Shown: in pieces, positions 17,170-27,758 of the stretch
Position numbering within the stretch: the stretch's first letter is position 1
Layout of the letters: every line of letters begins with the position of its first letter
NCBI RefSeq assembly: GCF_018882405.1
Contig: NZ_JACVOO010000004.1
Span: 1 to 64,000 of the forward strand
Direction of reading: 5' to 3'
Length of the DNA stretch: 64,000 bases
DNA from: Polynucleobacter sp. 31A-FELB
GTDB taxonomy: Bacteria > Pseudomonadota > Gammaproteobacteria > Burkholderiales > Burkholderiaceae
Notes under the pieces: model-generated
The model's input: only the letters and a program-made list of their open reading frames with translations
What the model was told of the DNA's origin: nothing
Databases searched by the model: none
Translations under genes and position numbers: made by a program

Positions 17170-18534
17170 TTGAAAGTCACCATCATCGGTAGCGGTTACG
17201 TTGGTCTTGTTACCGGCGCTTGTTTAGCGGAGCAGGGTAACAACGTCTTTTGCGTTGACGTAGATCCTAAGAAGATCGAGATTCTCAATTCAGGTGGTGT
17301 ACCGATTTACGAGCCGGGCCTCAAAGAGATGATTGAGCGTAATCGCGCTGCTGGACGTTTGCAGTTCTCTACTGATATTGCCGCTTCTGTTGCGCATGGC
17401 GACATTCAATTTATCGCTGTTGGCACCCCTCCTGATGAGGATGGTTCGGCCGATCTTCAGTACGTTGTCGCAGCGGCTCGCAATATTGGTCGTCATATGA
17501 CCACCCCTAAGGTGATCGTAGATAAGTCGACTGTACCCGTAGGCACTGCTGATAAGGTTGGCGCTGCTATTACTGAAGAGCTCCAAAAGAGAGGCCTCTC
17601 ACCAGAATTATGTTCTGTAGTCTCCAACCCTGAATTCCTTAAAGAGGGCGCGGCAGTAGAAGACTTTATGCGCCCAGACCGGATTGTGATCGGCACGCAA
17701 AATACGCCAGCAGGTCTGAGAGCTAAAGAGCAGATGCGTAAACTCTACGCACCTTTTAATCGCCATCATGAGCGTACCTATTACATGGATGTGAAGAGCG
17801 CTGAGCTCACTAAATACGCCGCTAATGCCATGTTAGCTACCCGCATTTCCTTTATGAACGAGTTAGCCAATTTGGCCGACTTGGTTGGCGCTGATATTGA
17901 AGCTGTACGCCAGGGTATTGGTTCGGATTCTCGTATTGGCTATGGCTTCTTGTACTCCGGTACTGGCTATGGCGGTTCTTGCTTTCCGAAGGATGTTTCC
18001 GCTTTATCCAAAACGGCTATTGAGCATGGCAGAGATCTGAAGATCCTCGATGCCGTAGAAGCGGTCAATGAAGCCCAGAAATACATCTTGGTAGAAAAGA
18101 TTGAAAAGCGCTTTGGCGCCGACCTTAAAGGTAAGAAGTTTGCTCTCTGGGGTCTAGCCTTCAAACCCAATACCGACGACATGCGCGAAGCACCTAGCCG
18201 TGTGATTATTCAAGAGCTAGTCAAGCGCGGAGCCCAGATTGTGGCTCACGATCCAGTAGCCATGCCAGAAACCAAACACTGCCTCGAGACGGACTTTAAA
18301 GGCAATCCAGAAGGCCTTAAACAAGTGACTTTGGTAGATGATCCTATGGCAGCCACCCAAGATGCGGATGCATTAGTGATTGTTACCGAGTGGAAAGCAT
18401 TCCGCAGTCCGGATTTTGACCTTCTCAAAGCCAAACTCAAGAACCCCATTATCTTCGATGGCCGCAATCTGTATGAGCCACAAGCTATGCAAGAATTAGG
18501 CATTGAGTACCAAGGTATTGGCCGTCATAATTAA
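17170..18534 (+). CDS. ugd: UDP-glucose 6-dehydrogenase
   Basis: Ugd oxidises UDP-glucose twice with NAD to UDP-glucuronate, a precursor of capsule, exopolysaccharide or modified lipid A sugars. The start is TTG 17170, supported by GGAG five bases upstream and by [23 protein letters not shown], which must be the N-terminus. The catalytic Cys271 is in [10 protein letters not shown], and the C-terminal NAD-linked domain has [16 protein letters not shown]. The 454-residue length is normal. It lies 21 bp after lapB and 41 bp before the heptose kinase. Confidence 0.97.
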   Translation: MKVTIIGSGYVGLVTGACLAEQGNNVFCVDVDPKKIEILNSGGVPIYEPGLKEMIERNRAAGRLQFSTDIAASVAHGDIQFIAVGTPPDEDGSADLQYVVAAARNIGRHMTTPKVIVDKSTVPVGTADKVGAAITEELQKRGLSPELCSVVSNPEFLKEGAAVEDFMRPDRIVIGTQNTPAGLRAKEQMRKLYAPFNRHHERTYYMDVKSAELTKYAANAMLATRISFMNELANLADLVGADIEAVRQGIGSDSRIGYGFLYSGTGYGGSCFPKDVSALSKTAIEHGRDLKILDAVEAVNEAQKYILVEKIEKRFGADLKGKKFALWGLAFKPNTDDMREAPSRVIIQELVKRGAQIVAHDPVAMPETKHCLETDFKGNPEGLKQVTLVDDPMAATQDADALVIVTEWKAFRSPDFDLLKAKLKNPIIFDGRNLYEPQAMQELGIEYQGIGRHN

Positions 18535-18575
18535 TTACAAGTAAAAAAGTATCCATTAGAGAGATTAGTTATATC

Positions 18576-19505
18576 GTGGAAAAAGCTAACCGAGAACAAT
18601 TTTCTAAAGCCCGCTTATTAGTGGTGGGTGATGTCATGCTTGATCGCTATTGGTTTGGCGATACGAATCGGATCTCTCCTGAGGCGCCAGTACCCGTTGT
18701 TCAGGTGGGTAAGATTGATGAACGTTTAGGTGGCGCTGCCAACGTGGCTCGCAACGTTGCTGCCCTCGGTGCGAAGACAACGATCTTGGGTGTGATTGGT
18801 GATGATGAGCCGGGTAATCGCGTTAATGAATTGTTGAAGTCAAGTGGCGTTGACAGCCAGCTTGAAATCGATAGCAAAGTTCCGACTACAGTGAAGTTGC
18901 GTGTGATTGCAAGACAACAGCAATTGATTCGTTTGGATTTTGAAGAGGCTCCTAGTGAGGCTGCTTTGGCACATAAGCTAGAGCGCTATGAGAAGCTTGT
19001 GGGCGATGCTGATGTGGTGATTTTGTCTGATTACGGCAAAGGCGCATTAGGCCAAGTTGCCCTGATGATTGAGCAAGCACGCGCTCAAAAGAAAATGATC
19101 CTAGTCGATCCTAAGGGTGATGATTACGCTAAATATCGTGGTGCTACCGTGCTCACACCTAACCGCAGTGAATTACGTCAAGTAGTTGGTCAGTGGACTA
19201 GCGAAGAAGATCTCACAAAGAGGGTGCAGGATCTCAGAAAATCTTTAGATCTTGAGGCACTTCTGCTTACCCGCTCTGAAGAGGGTATGAGTTTATTTAC
19301 CGATGCTGGAGTGAGTCACGTTAAGGCGCAGGCACGTGAAGTGTTTGATGTTTCTGGTGCGGGTGATACGGTTATTGGCACGCTCGCAGTGGCCTTAGCA
19401 GCTGGCTGGCCACTTGAAAGAGCGATGGCTTTGGCAAACCGAGCTGGTGGCATAGTGGTAGGCAAGTTAGGTACAGCCACCGTTACTTCTGAGGAATTGC
19501 AATGA
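18576..19505 (+). CDS. hldE: D-glycero-beta-D-manno-heptose-7-phosphate kinase
   Basis: This enzyme adds the 1-phosphate in synthesis of ADP-heptose for the lipopolysaccharide inner core. The 309-residue protein is a PfkB-type kinase: [17 protein letters not shown] near residue 50, [10 protein letters not shown] near 149, [20 protein letters not shown] near 180, and the catalytic [18 protein letters not shown] near 262. The start is GTG 18576. The adenylyltransferase half of enterobacterial HldE is absent, so this is the kinase-only (HldA/RfaE1) form and an HldC-type partner should lie elsewhere. It overlaps hldD (ATGA). Confidence 0.93.
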   Translation: MEKANREQFSKARLLVVGDVMLDRYWFGDTNRISPEAPVPVVQVGKIDERLGGAANVARNVAALGAKTTILGVIGDDEPGNRVNELLKSSGVDSQLEIDSKVPTTVKLRVIARQQQLIRLDFEEAPSEAALAHKLERYEKLVGDADVVILSDYGKGALGQVALMIEQARAQKKMILVDPKGDDYAKYRGATVLTPNRSELRQVVGQWTSEEDLTKRVQDLRKSLDLEALLLTRSEEGMSLFTDAGVSHVKAQAREVFDVSGAGDTVIGTLAVALAAGWPLERAMALANRAGGIVVGKLGTATVTSEELQ

Positions 19506-20521
19506 CAATTATCGTAACTGGCGCTGCTGGGTTTATTGGCGCCAATATTGTTCAAGCGCTCAATGTGCGTGGCGAGAAAAATATTATTGCGGTCGATGAT
19601 TTACGTCCCGCTGATAAGTATCGCAATCTTGCGGACTTAGACATCATTGACTATCTTGATAAAGACGAATTTCTGGAAGCATTTAGAAGTGGTCGCTTTG
19701 GCAAGGTGAGGGCAGTGTTTCATGAAGGGGCTTGCTCCGATACGATGGAAACTGACGGCATCTTTATGATGGCGAATAATTTCCGTTACACCATGAACTT
19801 GCTCGATATCTGTACTGAACAAAAAGTGCAATTACTCTACGCCTCTTCAGCTGCTACCTATGGTGGTTCTGATGTATTTGTAGAGAGTCGCGAGCATGAG
19901 AAGCCATTAAATATTTATGGTTACTCTAAGTTCTTATTTGATCAAGTGATGCGCAAGCGCTTTGCTGAAAAATCGAATGCTGCTCAAGTAGTTGGATTTA
20001 GGTACTTCAATGTCTACGGCCCACGTGAATCCCACAAGGGTCGCATGGCCTCTGTAGCCTTTCATCAATACCACCAGTACAAGGCCAATGGCAAAGTTAA
20101 GCTCTTTGGCGAATATGGTGGTTATGGTGCTGGCGAGCAAAGTCGTGACTTTGTCTCGGTAGAGGACGTAGTAAAAGTGAATTTGTATTTCTTGGATCAT
20201 CCAGAAATCAGCGGCATCTTTAATTTGGGTAGTGGCCGTGCGCAACCATTCAATGACGTTGCTCATGCAGTGGCCAATGCCATGCGCAAAATCGATAATG
20301 CCAATCCCGCTAGCTTAGAAGAGTTGGTCAAAGAAAAAGCAATTGAGTACATTCCATTTCCAGATGCACTCAAAGGCAAGTACCAGTGCTTTACACAAGC
20401 GGATTTAACCAAGCTACGCGTGGCTGGATACTCAGAACCCTTCCTGAATGTGGAGCAGGGCGTCAGTCGTTATATTGCCTGGCTATCGGCTAATGCAGAT
20501 TTCTTGGCAAGCCCACTGTAG
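19502..20521 (+). CDS. hldD: ADP-L-glycero-D-manno-heptose 6-epimerase
   Basis: HldD inverts C6 of ADP-heptose to give the form used by heptosyltransferases. The 339-residue extended short-chain dehydrogenase has the NADP-binding motif [13 protein letters not shown] at residue 4, and the catalytic pair Tyr139/Lys143 in YGYSK. The family sequences [14 protein letters not shown] and [21 protein letters not shown] follow. The length is slightly above E. coli (310). It overlaps the kinase gene and ends ahead of a strong terminator. Confidence 0.97.
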   Translation: MTIIVTGAAGFIGANIVQALNVRGEKNIIAVDDLRPADKYRNLADLDIIDYLDKDEFLEAFRSGRFGKVRAVFHEGACSDTMETDGIFMMANNFRYTMNLLDICTEQKVQLLYASSAATYGGSDVFVESREHEKPLNIYGYSKFLFDQVMRKRFAEKSNAAQVVGFRYFNVYGPRESHKGRMASVAFHQYHQYKANGKVKLFGEYGGYGAGEQSRDFVSVEDVVKVNLYFLDHPEISGIFNLGSGRAQPFNDVAHAVANAMRKIDNANPASLEELVKEKAIEYIPFPDALKGKYQCFTQADLTKLRVAGYSEPFLNVEQGVSRYIAWLSANADFLASPL

Positions 20522-20567
20522 GTAGTTAAAAACAGTCAACCGACTGAATCTTCATTCGTTGTAACTG

Positions 20568-20599
20568 ATCCACTTGCACTTCGTGTAAGTGGATTTTTT
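20568..20599 (+). terminator. Terminator of the lapB-ugd-hldE-hldD unit
   Basis: ATCCACTTGCAC pairs with GTGTAAGTGGAT (one G-U) around a three-base loop, followed by six T. It lies 46 nt after the hldD stop and closes the envelope cluster. Confidence 0.9.
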
Positions 20600-20618
20600 A
20601 TTAACCGATGGAGATTAA

Positions 20619-21014
20619 ATGAATCAATTATTAAAGTCTTTGGTATTTTCAGTATTGGTAGCTGTCTCAGGATTGGCTGCTGCTTCACCAGTCAATGTCA
20701 ATACTGCTACTCAGTCTGAGTTAGAGAGCATTAAGGGAATCGGACCATCAAAAGCAAAAACAATTATTGCTGAACGTTTAGATGGTGGACATTTTCAGGA
20801 TGCCAATGATCTACAAAAACGGGTGCGCGGCATTGGCATGAAATCTGTAGAAAAGATGGTGGATAACGGTTTAACCATTGAGGCCCCGAGTTCTTTTCGT
20901 GAGCCGCACGGCAGGACTGATAAAGAGGGCTCCAAGGCTAGCAGACGTGGCTCACGCGGTCAAAGCGGTTCGCGCCATCCTTCGGATCGTGCGGAACCAA
21001 GTCGCCGAAATTAA
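20619..21014 (+). CDS. ComEA-like helix-hairpin-helix DNA-binding protein
   Basis: A 131-residue exported protein: signal peptide to about residue 22 (VSGLAAASPVNV), then the ComEA core with NVNTATQSELESIKGIGPSKAKTIIAER and a second hairpin, RVRGIGMKSVEKMV. ComEA binds incoming double-stranded DNA in the periplasm during natural transformation, and this core is complete. The unusual part is the C-terminal 40 residues, rich in Arg, Ser, Gly and His (GSKASRRGSRGQSGSRHPS), likely disordered and DNA-binding. The ribosome site TGGAGA precedes ATG 20619. It sits just after the hldD terminator and before cysM. Confidence 0.85.
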   Translation: MNQLLKSLVFSVLVAVSGLAAASPVNVNTATQSELESIKGIGPSKAKTIIAERLDGGHFQDANDLQKRVRGIGMKSVEKMVDNGLTIEAPSSFREPHGRTDKEGSKASRRGSRGQSGSRHPSDRAEPSRRN

Positions 21015-21055
21015 ACCCTTTACCGTCTAGCCTGGCTTATGGCTAAAATGGTTTC

Positions 21056-21967
21056 ATGAGCACACCTTCTTACTTAACTATTTCACAGACCGTGGGTAAT
21101 ACACCCTTGGTTCGTTTGCAACGCATTCCTGGCGCAGAAAATGATTCCAAAAATAATCTGATCTTAGGAAAGTTGGAGGGTAATAATCCAGCGGGGTCGG
21201 TGAAAGACCGGCCTGCGCTGTCGATGATCCTGCGCGCCCAAGAGCGTGGCGAAATTAAACCTGGTGACACTCTCATTGAAGCCACCAGCGGCAATACTGG
21301 CATTGCTTTGGCGATGACTGCTGCGATGTTGGGTTACAAGATGGTTTTGGTGATGCCTGAGAACCAGAGTATTGAGCGTCGACAAAGTATGGCTGCTTAT
21401 GGTGCTGAGTTAATTTTGACGGCAGCCTCTGGTGGTATGGAATTTGCCCGTGACTATGCGCTGCAATTACAGAAAGAGGGCCGCGGTAGATTACTGGATC
21501 AATTTGCGAATCCGGATAACCCACGTGCTCATATCGAAACTACTGGTCCAGAAATCTGGCGTGATACGGATGGCCAAGTTACCCATTTCATTTCAGCGAT
21601 GGGAACCACCGGAACAATCACTGGAGTTTCTACTTATCTGAAGTCCATGAATCCCAATATCCAAATTATTGGTGCTCAACCGGAGGAAGGGTCGCAAATT
21701 CCGGGTATCCGTAAATGGGCTCCAGAGTACCTGCCGAAGATTTATCAAGGTGATAAGGTTGATCGCATTGAGTATGTGAGCCAAGCAGACGCTGAAGAGA
21801 TGGCTCGTCGCCTTGCTGCTGAAGAGGGTATTTTCTGTGGGATTTCAGCTGGGGGTGCTTTAGTTGTTGCTTTACGAATCGCTCGCCAGGTAGAGAATGC
21901 AACGATTGTATTTATCGTCTGCGACCGTGGTGATCGCTATCTTTCGACTGGGGTTTTTCCAGCGTAA
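21056..21967 (+). CDS. cysM: Cysteine synthase B
   Basis: CysM makes cysteine (or S-sulfocysteine from thiosulfate) out of O-acetylserine using PLP. The 303-residue protein has Lys50 in NPAGSVKDRPALSMI as the cofactor anchor, EATSGNTGIALAM near 77 as the substrate loop, and SAMGTTGTITGVSTYLK as the phosphate-binding loop. The C-terminal RGDRYLSTGVF is typical of CysM rather than CysK. Convergent with mltB, only 20 bp between the stops. Confidence 0.95.
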   Translation: MSTPSYLTISQTVGNTPLVRLQRIPGAENDSKNNLILGKLEGNNPAGSVKDRPALSMILRAQERGEIKPGDTLIEATSGNTGIALAMTAAMLGYKMVLVMPENQSIERRQSMAAYGAELILTAASGGMEFARDYALQLQKEGRGRLLDQFANPDNPRAHIETTGPEIWRDTDGQVTHFISAMGTTGTITGVSTYLKSMNPNIQIIGAQPEEGSQIPGIRKWAPEYLPKIYQGDKVDRIEYVSQADAEEMARRLAAEEGIFCGISAGGALVVALRIARQVENATIVFIVCDRGDRYLSTGVFPA

Positions 21968-21987
21968 GACATTCAGTCGAGGGTAAA

Positions 21988-23256
21988 TTAAGTCTGCTTT
22001 GGTTTTTTCTTGCTAGCAGTCTTCTTGGGTTTGGATTTAACCGCTTCACCTGACTTTACTTCTGACTTTGCTTTGGTTGGGGCGGCTGGTACTACGCTTT
22101 TGTTCTTGTATCCCAGCGCTTCTGCAAACTCAGCAACGCTTTGGGCGTAAAAGTAACTGCGGTTGTACTGCACAATTGTTAGGAAATTATTTAAACCAAC
22201 TACATAACGAACCTGATCATTGCCATCTTTATCGGGGTAGGGAAGGTCGACAATGAGCGCCTTGCTTTGTGGCTCAACTCCACCCGCTTGAAGATCGCCT
22301 TGCTCTTTAGTCAAAATGCCTTTTGCGATGAGTTCTTGAACTGAGTATTTGAGTTGAGGTTCGCCGTCAGCTAGGGCTCTTGCCTCACTAATGGCCCCCT
22401 CCTGCACAGGGAAGTAAATCGGCATTCCCGGTTGCCAGCCATGCTTTCTCATAAAGTTAGCCACGCTAGCAATCGCATCTTTGGGGCTCTGCTTCAGGTC
22501 AATATGCCCATCACCATCACCATCTACTGCAAAGCTGCGAATACTACTTGGCATGAATTGGGGCAGGCCAATGGCGCCTGCATAAGAGCTGTTCTGATTT
22601 AAGCAGGCATTAAAGCGAGTTTGGTTCAATCCTTGCTTGCTATTGTTGGCGGGCAAGCTGCCGCCACCCTCGGTCCAGCACATGAGGATGAGTTCCTTAA
22701 GCTGGTCTTTAAAGAGTTGTTCTCGGCTGGCTTTGTTGGGGGTATCTGGATAGCTGAAGGCTAATGTAGAAAGTACATCCTTTACCCGGAAATTACCAGT
22801 TTGACGGCCATAAATGGTTTCAATCCCAATAATGGATACGATGATTTCGGCTGGAACCCCTGATTCTTGTTGAACCTTGGTCAAGTAGGCCTGGTTTTGC
22901 TCCCAAAAGGCCTTGCCGGCCTTAAGGCGAACCGGCTCAATGAAACGCTTGCGATAGGCCACCCAATTCTTTTTAAAGGTGCCTGATGGGGGTAACACCA
23001 ATTTGCGTATGGATGGAATCGTTTTAGCATCTGAGAAGCCTGATTCAAGGCTTGCCTGAGGGATCCCCTGGGCTTGGGCAATTTGAGTGATTAATTGATT
23101 GAGGTTTTGGCTAAAGCGGGCTTCTGTTGCTGCATCCTCAGACTGGTTTACGATAGTCTCTGTAGGGCTAACTTGCTGGGTGGGGGTGCTTGAGCAAGCG
23201 CCAAGCAGTAGCGTTATGAACAGTGTTGAAGCAAGGTAGGAGACACGAAAATTCAT
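21988..23256 (-). CDS. mltB: Membrane-bound lytic murein transglycosylase B
   Basis: MltB cleaves peptidoglycan glycan strands to anhydro-muropeptides. The 422-residue protein is a lipoprotein: lipobox LLLGACSS with acylated Cys21. The SLT2-family domain follows with the catalytic Glu in VSIIGIETIYGRQTGNFRV near residue 147, and the family motifs FNACLNQNSSYAGAIGLPQFMPSSIRSFAVDGDGDGHIDL and DAIASVANF. The C-terminal 30 residues are Lys/Ala-rich (KPKKTASKKKPKQT), a basic tail not needed for catalysis. It is convergent with cysM and divergent from the deacetylase gene. Confidence 0.94.
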   Translation of the reverse strand: MNFRVSYLASTLFITLLLGACSSTPTQQVSPTETIVNQSEDAATEARFSQNLNQLITQIAQAQGIPQASLESGFSDAKTIPSIRKLVLPPSGTFKKNWVAYRKRFIEPVRLKAGKAFWEQNQAYLTKVQQESGVPAEIIVSIIGIETIYGRQTGNFRVKDVLSTLAFSYPDTPNKASREQLFKDQLKELILMCWTEGGGSLPANNSKQGLNQTRFNACLNQNSSYAGAIGLPQFMPSSIRSFAVDGDGDGHIDLKQSPKDAIASVANFMRKHGWQPGMPIYFPVQEGAISEARALADGEPQLKYSVQELIAKGILTKEQGDLQAGGVEPQSKALIVDLPYPDKDGNDQVRYVVGLNNFLTIVQYNRSYFYAQSVAEFAEALGYKNKSVVPAAPTKAKSEVKSGEAVKSKPKKTASKKKPKQT

Positions 23257-23339
23257 GGATAAGAAAATGGGTTTTTGAAGGGTTGGCAGGTTTTATTAGA
23301 TTATAAAAATTATAGTTTTGCTATTGAGGATTTCTAGTA

Positions 23340-24260
23340 ATGACAACAGGATACATAACTCATCCAGACTTTCTAAAACATGAGATGGGCAGTCATCATC
23401 CAGAGTGCCCAGAACGTATTCAGGCAATCAATGATCAGTTAATTCGCAGTGGCATCGATCGCTTTTTGCACCATCTCGATGCGCCGCTAGCAACTGAAGA
23501 TCAACTGGAGTTGGTTCACAGCCCAGATCACATTGCCTTTGTTAAAGAGCGCTCACCAGCCAGCGGGTATTTCATGCTCGATGGCGACACCATTATGAAC
23601 CCCCATACCTGGAGCGCTGCGCTACGTGCCGCAGGTGCTGCTATTGCGGGTGTTGATGCAGTAATGAAAGGCGAAGTTGAAAATGTATTTTGTGCAGTTC
23701 GCCCCCCAGGCCACCATGCAGAACCAACTCGATCCATGGGCTTTTGTGTTTTTGATAACGTCGCTGTAGCTGCGCGCTATGCAATGGAGACGTACGGTAT
23801 CGAACGTGTAGCCATCATCGATTTTGATGTGCATCACGGCAATGGGACTGAGGCGGCATTTTTTAATGATCCCAATGTACTGATGTGCAGCTTCTTTCAG
23901 CATCCGTTTTATCCATACAGCGGCTTGGATGGAGCCAATAATATGGTGAACGTACCCTTGCCGGCCTCTACTCGAGGTGATGTAGTGCGCTCGATAGTAG
24001 AGGAGCAGTGGTTGCCGCGTCTAAGGGATTTTGAGCCAGAGCTCATCATCATCTCTGCAGGCTTCGACGCTCACCGTGAGGATGATTTAGGGCAAATGGG
24101 CTTGGTAGAAGACGACTATGCTTGGATTACCAAGCAGCTTAAGGTGATTGCAAACCAATACGCGCAAGGCCGCATTGTCAGCTGCTTGGAGGGTGGTTAC
24201 AACCTTTCCGCTTTGGGTCGCAGCGTGGTGGCTCATGTCAAGGCACTTGCTGATATTTAA
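23340..24260 (+). CDS. Histone deacetylase-family (AcuC-like) amidohydrolase
   Basis: A 306-residue class II HDAC-like zinc deacetylase. The active site is complete: His125-His126 in RPPGHHAEP, zinc ligands Asp163 and His165 in DFDVHHGNG, and a third Asp in ISAGFDAHREDDLGQMGL near residue 240. Bacterial members remove acetyl groups from small molecules, polyamines or proteins such as acetyl-CoA synthetase. It sits 47 bp before an acyl-CoA synthetase gene on the same strand, so control of that enzyme by lysine deacylation is an attractive inference, though not shown by sequence. Confidence 0.88.
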   Translation: MTTGYITHPDFLKHEMGSHHPECPERIQAINDQLIRSGIDRFLHHLDAPLATEDQLELVHSPDHIAFVKERSPASGYFMLDGDTIMNPHTWSAALRAAGAAIAGVDAVMKGEVENVFCAVRPPGHHAEPTRSMGFCVFDNVAVAARYAMETYGIERVAIIDFDVHHGNGTEAAFFNDPNVLMCSFFQHPFYPYSGLDGANNMVNVPLPASTRGDVVRSIVEEQWLPRLRDFEPELIIISAGFDAHREDDLGQMGLVEDDYAWITKQLKVIANQYAQGRIVSCLEGGYNLSALGRSVVAHVKALADI

Positions 24261-24307
24261 ACGTCACCGAAATTCAGATTAAAAAAAGACCAATATTTAA
24301 GGAACGC

Positions 24308-25960
24308 ATGGCTAATATTTTTGAGCAGGGTTTAGATCGTAACCCAGCGAACTTCACTCCAATCACTCCACTATTATTTCTTGAGCGATCAGCTGAAGTC
24401 TATCCAGATCGCCTGGCAATTATTCATGGCAAATTACGTCAGACTTGGAGTCAGACTTATGAACGTTGCCGTCGCTTTGCAAGCGCACTGCAAAAGCATG
24501 GCATTGGCTTGGGGGATACGGTTGCCGTGATGTTGCCCAATACGCCGCCTATGGTTGAGGCGCATTTTGGGATTCCGATGGCAGGAGCGGTATTAAATGC
24601 CTTGAATACGCGTCTTGATGCAGAGTCAGTTGCCTTTATGTTGAATCACGGCGAAGCAAAAGTCGTGATCGTAGATCCAGAATTCTCCGGGGTAATGAAA
24701 AAAGCCCTTGAGATCGCCAAGAAGGAAAGTGGGCGCGAGTTTTTGGTAATTGATGTCGAGGAAAAAGAATTTGATGTTCCTGGCGAAAAGCTTGGCAAGC
24801 TTACTTATGAAAAGTTCTTATCCGAAGGGGATCCTCAATTTGATTGGCAGGTGCCTGCAGATGAATGGCAAGCGATTTGCTTAAATTACACATCGGGAAC
24901 TACTGGCAATCCTAAGGGCGTGGTGTATCACCATCGTGGCGCAGCAATTAATGCCGTGTCGAATATTTTGGATTGGGATATTAATAAGCATCCCATTTAC
25001 CTCTGGACACTCCCAATGTTCCATTGCAATGGCTGGTGTTTCCCGTGGACGATAGCTGCACGTGCCGGTATTAACGTGTGTTTGCGTCGCGTAGATGCGC
25101 AACATATTTTTGCCGCTATTAAAGAGCACGCTGTCACGCATTACTGCGCTGCCCCGATTGTGCACAACCTATTAGTCAATGCTCCCGATGAATTGAAAGA
25201 GGGGGTGCCTGCTGGCGTAAAAGGCTTGATCGCAGGCGCTGCACCTCCAGCTTCGATTATTGAGGGCATGGAAAAGCTTGGCTTTGATTTGACACACGTC
25301 TACGGCTTAACTGAAGTCTATGGTCCGGCAGCTGTTTGTGTGAAGCAGGATGAGTGGAATGAAGTGGATATTGGTGAGAGAGCTCGCCTTAATGCTCGCC
25401 AAGGTGTTCGTTATCACATGCAACAAGCGATTGCCGTTCTTGATCCTGAAACCCTTGAACCCGTTCCCGCCGATGGCGAGACGATGGGTGAGATTATGTT
25501 TAAGGGCAATATCGCCATGAAGGGTTACCTCAAGAATGAGAAGGCAACCAAAGAGGCTTTTGAGGGAGGCTGGTTTCATTCGGGCGACTTAGCCGTAATG
25601 AATCCGGACGGCTATGTGAAGATGAAAGATCGCAGTAAGGACATCATCATCTCTGGTGGCGAAAATATTTCTTCCGTAGAGGTTGAAGATGTTCTATATC
25701 GCCACCCAGCAGTGATCGCGGCGGCAGTGGTTGCCAAGCCCGACGATAAGTGGGGTGAGACACCTTGCGCTTTCTTAGAAATTAAGCCTGGCATGGAAGT
25801 TACCCCTGCTGACATCATCACCCATTGCAAACAGCATCTGGCTGGATTTAAGGTTCCCAGAGCGATTGTATTTTGTGAGCTACCGAAGACCTCTACCGGC
25901 AAGATCCAGAAGTTTGAACTTCGTAAGCAGGCAGGATCTGCTTCAGCAATCGACGTCTAA
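24308..25960 (+). CDS. Acyl-CoA synthetase (AMP-forming)
   Basis: A 550-residue ANL-superfamily ligase that activates a carboxylic acid through an acyl-adenylate to its CoA thioester. The P-loop NYTSGTTGNPKGVVYHHRGA is near residue 195, YGLTEVYGPAAV near 335, and GWFHSGDLAVMNPDGYVKMKDRSKDIIISGGENISS near 420. The A10 motif KTSTGKIQKFELRKQ near 530 carries the catalytic Lys. The family resembles medium-chain/methylmalonyl-type ligases of betaproteobacteria; chain length cannot be fixed. With the downstream etfBA and acyl-CoA dehydrogenase it forms a short fatty-acid oxidation entry module. Confidence 0.9.
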   Translation: MANIFEQGLDRNPANFTPITPLLFLERSAEVYPDRLAIIHGKLRQTWSQTYERCRRFASALQKHGIGLGDTVAVMLPNTPPMVEAHFGIPMAGAVLNALNTRLDAESVAFMLNHGEAKVVIVDPEFSGVMKKALEIAKKESGREFLVIDVEEKEFDVPGEKLGKLTYEKFLSEGDPQFDWQVPADEWQAICLNYTSGTTGNPKGVVYHHRGAAINAVSNILDWDINKHPIYLWTLPMFHCNGWCFPWTIAARAGINVCLRRVDAQHIFAAIKEHAVTHYCAAPIVHNLLVNAPDELKEGVPAGVKGLIAGAAPPASIIEGMEKLGFDLTHVYGLTEVYGPAAVCVKQDEWNEVDIGERARLNARQGVRYHMQQAIAVLDPETLEPVPADGETMGEIMFKGNIAMKGYLKNEKATKEAFEGGWFHSGDLAVMNPDGYVKMKDRSKDIIISGGENISSVEVEDVLYRHPAVIAAAVVAKPDDKWGETPCAFLEIKPGMEVTPADIITHCKQHLAGFKVPRAIVFCELPKTSTGKIQKFELRKQAGSASAIDV

Positions 25961-26018
25961 CCTTACTTGGCGCTAGACGGGTAAAATAGAAAAGTTACTC
26001 AAAAATAGAGAATCCAGC

Positions 26019-26768
26019 ATGAAAATCTTAGTGGCAGTAAAACGCGTTGTTGATTACAACGTCAAAATTCGGGTGAAATCAGATAACTCTGGTGTCGATC
26101 TGGCAAACGTCAAAATGAGCATGAATCCTTTTGATGAGATTGCAGTAGAAGAGGCGGTGCGATTAAAAGAGGCTGGAGTTGCTACTGAGGTAGTAGTAGT
26201 TTCTGCTGGCCCAACTCAGTGCCAGGAAACCTTGCGTACTGCTTTAGCAATTGGGGCTGATCGTGCCATCTTGGTAGAAACCGATGCTGAATTACAGCCT
26301 TTAGCAGTTGCAAAAATTCTTAAAGCGCTCTCTGAAAAAGAACAGGCGCAGATCGTGATCTTGGGTAAACAAGCGATTGATGACGATAGCAATCAGACGG
26401 GTCAGATGTTGGCGAGCTTGATGGATATTCCACAAGCTACCTTTGCTTCCAAAGTGCTTGTTGCAGACGGTAAAGCGAGCGTGACTCGTGAGGTAGATGG
26501 TGGCTTGGAAACGATTGCAATTACTTTGCCCGCAGTCATCACGACTGACTTGCGTTTGAATGAGCCCCGTTATGTGACTCTGCCAAACATCATGAAGGCC
26601 AAGAAGAAGACTTTGGAAATTGTGAAGCCTGAAGAGCTTGGTGTTGATATTGCTGCGCGCCTCAAAACACTCAAAGTAGAAGAGCCGCCAAAGCGCTCTG
26701 CTGGTGTGATGGTTGCTGATGTAGCAGCTCTAGTAGATAAACTTAAAAATGAAGCGAAGGTGATTTAA
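26019..26768 (+). CDS. etfB: Electron transfer flavoprotein subunit beta
   Basis: EtfB with EtfA carries electrons from acyl-CoA dehydrogenases to ETF-ubiquinone oxidoreductase. The 249-residue protein has the adenine-nucleotide fold with [36 protein letters not shown] near residue 36, [19 protein letters not shown] near 118, and the EtfB-recognition loop [20 protein letters not shown] near 185. The stop is directly followed by the etfA ATG. Confidence 0.97.
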   Translation: MKILVAVKRVVDYNVKIRVKSDNSGVDLANVKMSMNPFDEIAVEEAVRLKEAGVATEVVVVSAGPTQCQETLRTALAIGADRAILVETDAELQPLAVAKILKALSEKEQAQIVILGKQAIDDDSNQTGQMLASLMDIPQATFASKVLVADGKASVTREVDGGLETIAITLPAVITTDLRLNEPRYVTLPNIMKAKKKTLEIVKPEELGVDIAARLKTLKVEEPPKRSAGVMVADVAALVDKLKNEAKVI

Positions 26769-27704
26769 ATGGCCGCACTTGTTATTGCTGAACACGACAA
26801 TCAATCCTTAAAGGCGGCTACGCTCAATGCGGTAGCAGCTGCCCTGCAGTGCTCCCCTGAGGTAGATGTATTGGTGGCTGGTAGCGGTGCTGATGGCGCC
26901 GCTTCTGCCGCAGCTCAAATTGCTGGAGTACGTAAAGTGATTCAGGTGGATGCCCCATCTTTGGCTGATCAATTGGCTGAGCCTTTAGCTGCGCAGATCC
27001 TTGCGATTGCCGATAGCTATAGCCATATCCTCGCGCCAGCAACGGCTAATGGTAAGAATGTATTGCCACGTGTTGCTGCTAAGTTAGATGTCGCGCAGTT
27101 ATCGGATATCACTAAGGTTGTCTCGCCTGATACCTTCGAGCGCCCGATTTATGCAGGTAATGCAATTGCTACCGTGCAATCCGCCGACCCAGTGAAGGTG
27201 ATTACAGTTCGTACAACTGGATTTGATCCCGTTGCTGCAAGTGGTGGATCAGCGACAGTAGAAAAACAAGCTGCTACTGAGGTTCCCAGTAAATCATCTT
27301 TCGTGGGTCGCGAGCTCACCAAGTCAGATCGTCCTGAACTCACTGCCGCCAAAATCATCGTATCCGGTGGTCGTGGTTTAGGTTCTGGTGAAAAGTATCA
27401 AGAGATTGTTGTGCCTTTAGCCGATAAGCTTGGTGCAGCGCTGGGTGCATCACGCGCCGCTGTCGATGCTGGTTATGTTCCGAATGACTATCAAGTGGGT
27501 CAGACTGGCAAGATTGTTGCTCCACAGTTGTACATCGCAGTCGGAATCTCAGGTGCGATTCAGCATTTGGCGGGCATGAAAGACTCTAAGGTGATCGTAG
27601 CCATTAATAAAGATCCTGAAGCGCCCATCTTTAGTGTGGCTGATTACGGCCTCGTTGCCGACTTAAATACCGCCGTACCTGAATTGACTAACTTGCTCGG
27701 TTAA
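26769..27704 (+). CDS. etfA: Electron transfer flavoprotein subunit alpha
   Basis: The FAD-binding half of the electron transfer flavoprotein. The 311-residue protein has an N-terminal domain ([21 protein letters not shown]). The C-terminal FAD domain has [13 protein letters not shown] near residue 197, [27 protein letters not shown] near 225, and the signature [35 protein letters not shown] near 255. It is adjacent to etfB with no gap and 54 bp ahead of an acyl-CoA dehydrogenase, its likely electron donor. Confidence 0.97.
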   Translation: MAALVIAEHDNQSLKAATLNAVAAALQCSPEVDVLVAGSGADGAASAAAQIAGVRKVIQVDAPSLADQLAEPLAAQILAIADSYSHILAPATANGKNVLPRVAAKLDVAQLSDITKVVSPDTFERPIYAGNAIATVQSADPVKVITVRTTGFDPVAASGGSATVEKQAATEVPSKSSFVGRELTKSDRPELTAAKIIVSGGRGLGSGEKYQEIVVPLADKLGAALGASRAAVDAGYVPNDYQVGQTGKIVAPQLYIAVGISGAIQHLAGMKDSKVIVAINKDPEAPIFSVADYGLVADLNTAVPELTNLLG

Positions 27705-27758
27705 GGCGACTCGACATACCCCTTTAATTATCTTCACCTCCGATCTATAGGAATACTT

